Of a stretch of 21,109 nt of DNA, positions 20,663 to 21,109 are shown piece by piece. The position numbers and the translations under genes were made by a program. This DNA comes from a virus: positions 1 to 21,109 of IMG/VR virus record IMGVR_UViG_3300037137_001111. One strand, 5' to 3'. The notes beneath the pieces are model-generated. The model saw only the letters and a program-made list of their open reading frames with translations, searched no databases and was not told where the DNA came from. Within the stretch, counting starts at the first letter, position 1; each line of letters starts with the position of its first letter.

Positions 20663-20872
20663 ATGTCAAAGTTTACTAAAAATGATGTTAAAGTATCATA
20701 CAGACATGGTGGAAGTAGAATGCATTTATTCTCTGTTCCTGGTCCGATATCCAAGGAAGAAGCATGCAAGCTTCAGATGGATCTTGGTTATCATCCTGCA
20801 GGATATGGATTCTATGCATTTGATTCAACCATTACTATTACTACATGGAAATGTGGTGATAGTTGTGATTGA
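20663..20872 (+). CDS. Small protein of unknown function (69 residues)
   Basis: The frame runs from ATG 20663 to TGA. The product starts MSKFTKNDVKVSYRHGGSRM, continues with LFSVPGPISKEEACKLQMDL and GYHPAGYGFYAFD, and ends TTWKCGDSCD. The C-terminal Cys-x4-Cys and the conserved-looking Gly/Tyr segment suggest a compact domain, perhaps metal- or disulfide-stabilised, but there are only three cysteines in total. I do not recognise a named family. It follows a structured leader and is followed by a hairpin terminator, so its expression seems to be controlled at RNA level. Confidence 0.7.
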   Translation: MSKFTKNDVKVSYRHGGSRMHLFSVPGPISKEEACKLQMDLGYHPAGYGFYAFDSTITITTWKCGDSCD

Positions 20873-20881
20873 TACATTTAT

Positions 20882-20916
20882 AAGAATGACTGTCGTGAGA
20901 TAATCCATTCTTTTTT
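20882..20916 (+). terminator. Probable intrinsic terminator after the 69-residue gene
   Basis: AAGAATG (20882-20888) pairs with CATTCTT (20906-20912), seven perfect pairs with a 17-base loop. With the T residues of the stem end it is followed by a run of six T. It lies ten bases after the stop codon. Confidence 0.6.
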
Positions 20917-20943
20917 CATTTGATAATTATTATTAACCAATAT

Positions 20944-21109
20944 ATGTCACTAATGAGTAAAAACACTATTTTAGTAGAAAGAACACCAAAAGATAAAGTT
21001 AAGATCTATTTGGTGCCTAATGAACACAAAAGAGAGATGGGTAAGATACTTCAATCATTCGGAGAATTCTATTGTATAACCAGGGCTTATGTCATGACTA
21101 CATCGTCTG
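20944..21109 (+). CDS. Partial protein cut by the window end, unknown
   Basis: An open frame starts at ATG 20944 (or ATG 20953) and continues past the window end. It reads MSLMSKNTILVERTPKDKVK, then IYLVPNEHKREMGKILQSFG and EFYCITRAYVMTT. The visible 55 residues look like a small alpha/beta domain without signal peptide. It lies about 70 bases after the 69-residue gene and belongs to the plus block. No family recognised. Confidence 0.6.
   Translation, partial: MSLMSKNTILVERTPKDKVKIYLVPNEHKREMGKILQSFGEFYCITRAYVMTTSS

Noticed and set aside
1-21109. CRISPR arrays, insertion sequences, transposases and integrase
   Set aside because: No regularly spaced repeats, terminal inverted repeats with a transposase, or recombinase gene were seen; the only mobile element recognised is the intein.
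1-21109. Recoded stop codons, as in some crAss-like phages
   Set aside because: TAG ends several genes (for example at 10401 and 11344) exactly at natural protein ends, and no gene needs read-through.

Overview
This window looks like part of a large tailed phage of a Bacteroidota host, probably crAss-like (Crassvirales) or a close relative. The evidence is a head module in the order terminase large subunit, portal of about 800 residues, acidic scaffold-like protein and major-capsid-like protein of about 490 residues. There is also a DUF3127-type single-strand DNA-binding protein typical of Bacteroidota, Bacteroides-type promoter sequences (TAnnTTTG), AT-rich DNA, and two blocks transcribed away from each other. 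TAA, TGA and TAG all act as ordinary stops. The family assignments come from motifs and gene order, not from a database search.

Bases 1-10218 (minus strand) hold head assembly and packaging. Read in the direction of transcription: a winged-helix-like protein, an HU/IHF-like protein, a conserved small protein, TerL, portal, scaffold candidate, major capsid protein, and a further virion-type protein cut by the window edge. TerL is split in its ATPase part by a 369-residue intein with a LAGLIDADG endonuclease.

Bases 10401-11292 (minus) encode a GroES-like co-chaperonin and the SSB-like protein. Bases 11344-18499 (minus) form a tight, mostly overlapping accessory operon. It encodes two radical SAM proteins, two GT-A-like glycosyltransferases, a CmcI-like methyltransferase, a sugar C-methyltransferase-like protein, an HTH protein, and several very small proteins, one with a twin-arginine-like leader and one with a single membrane segment. 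Together these could build and attach a methylated sugar or glycan to a virion protein, nucleic acid or host surface. The target cannot be read from the sequence.

Bases 18500-21109 contain the divergent control region and the start of a plus-strand block. A repeated dyad, TTTACA-N3-TGTA(A/T)(A/T), occurs in about eight full or partial copies on both sides of the switch. Between the blocks is a non-coding stretch of about 53% G+C with long nested helices, read best as a minus-strand structured RNA ending in a U-run. The plus-strand block carries only small unknown proteins (123, 57, 69 residues and one cut by the window end). These are separated by long non-coding stretches with at least three further structured RNA elements, several with recognisable promoters or terminators. 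This RNA-rich, operator-rich region and the radical SAM/glycosyltransferase/methyltransferase operon are the two parts most likely to hold something undescribed.
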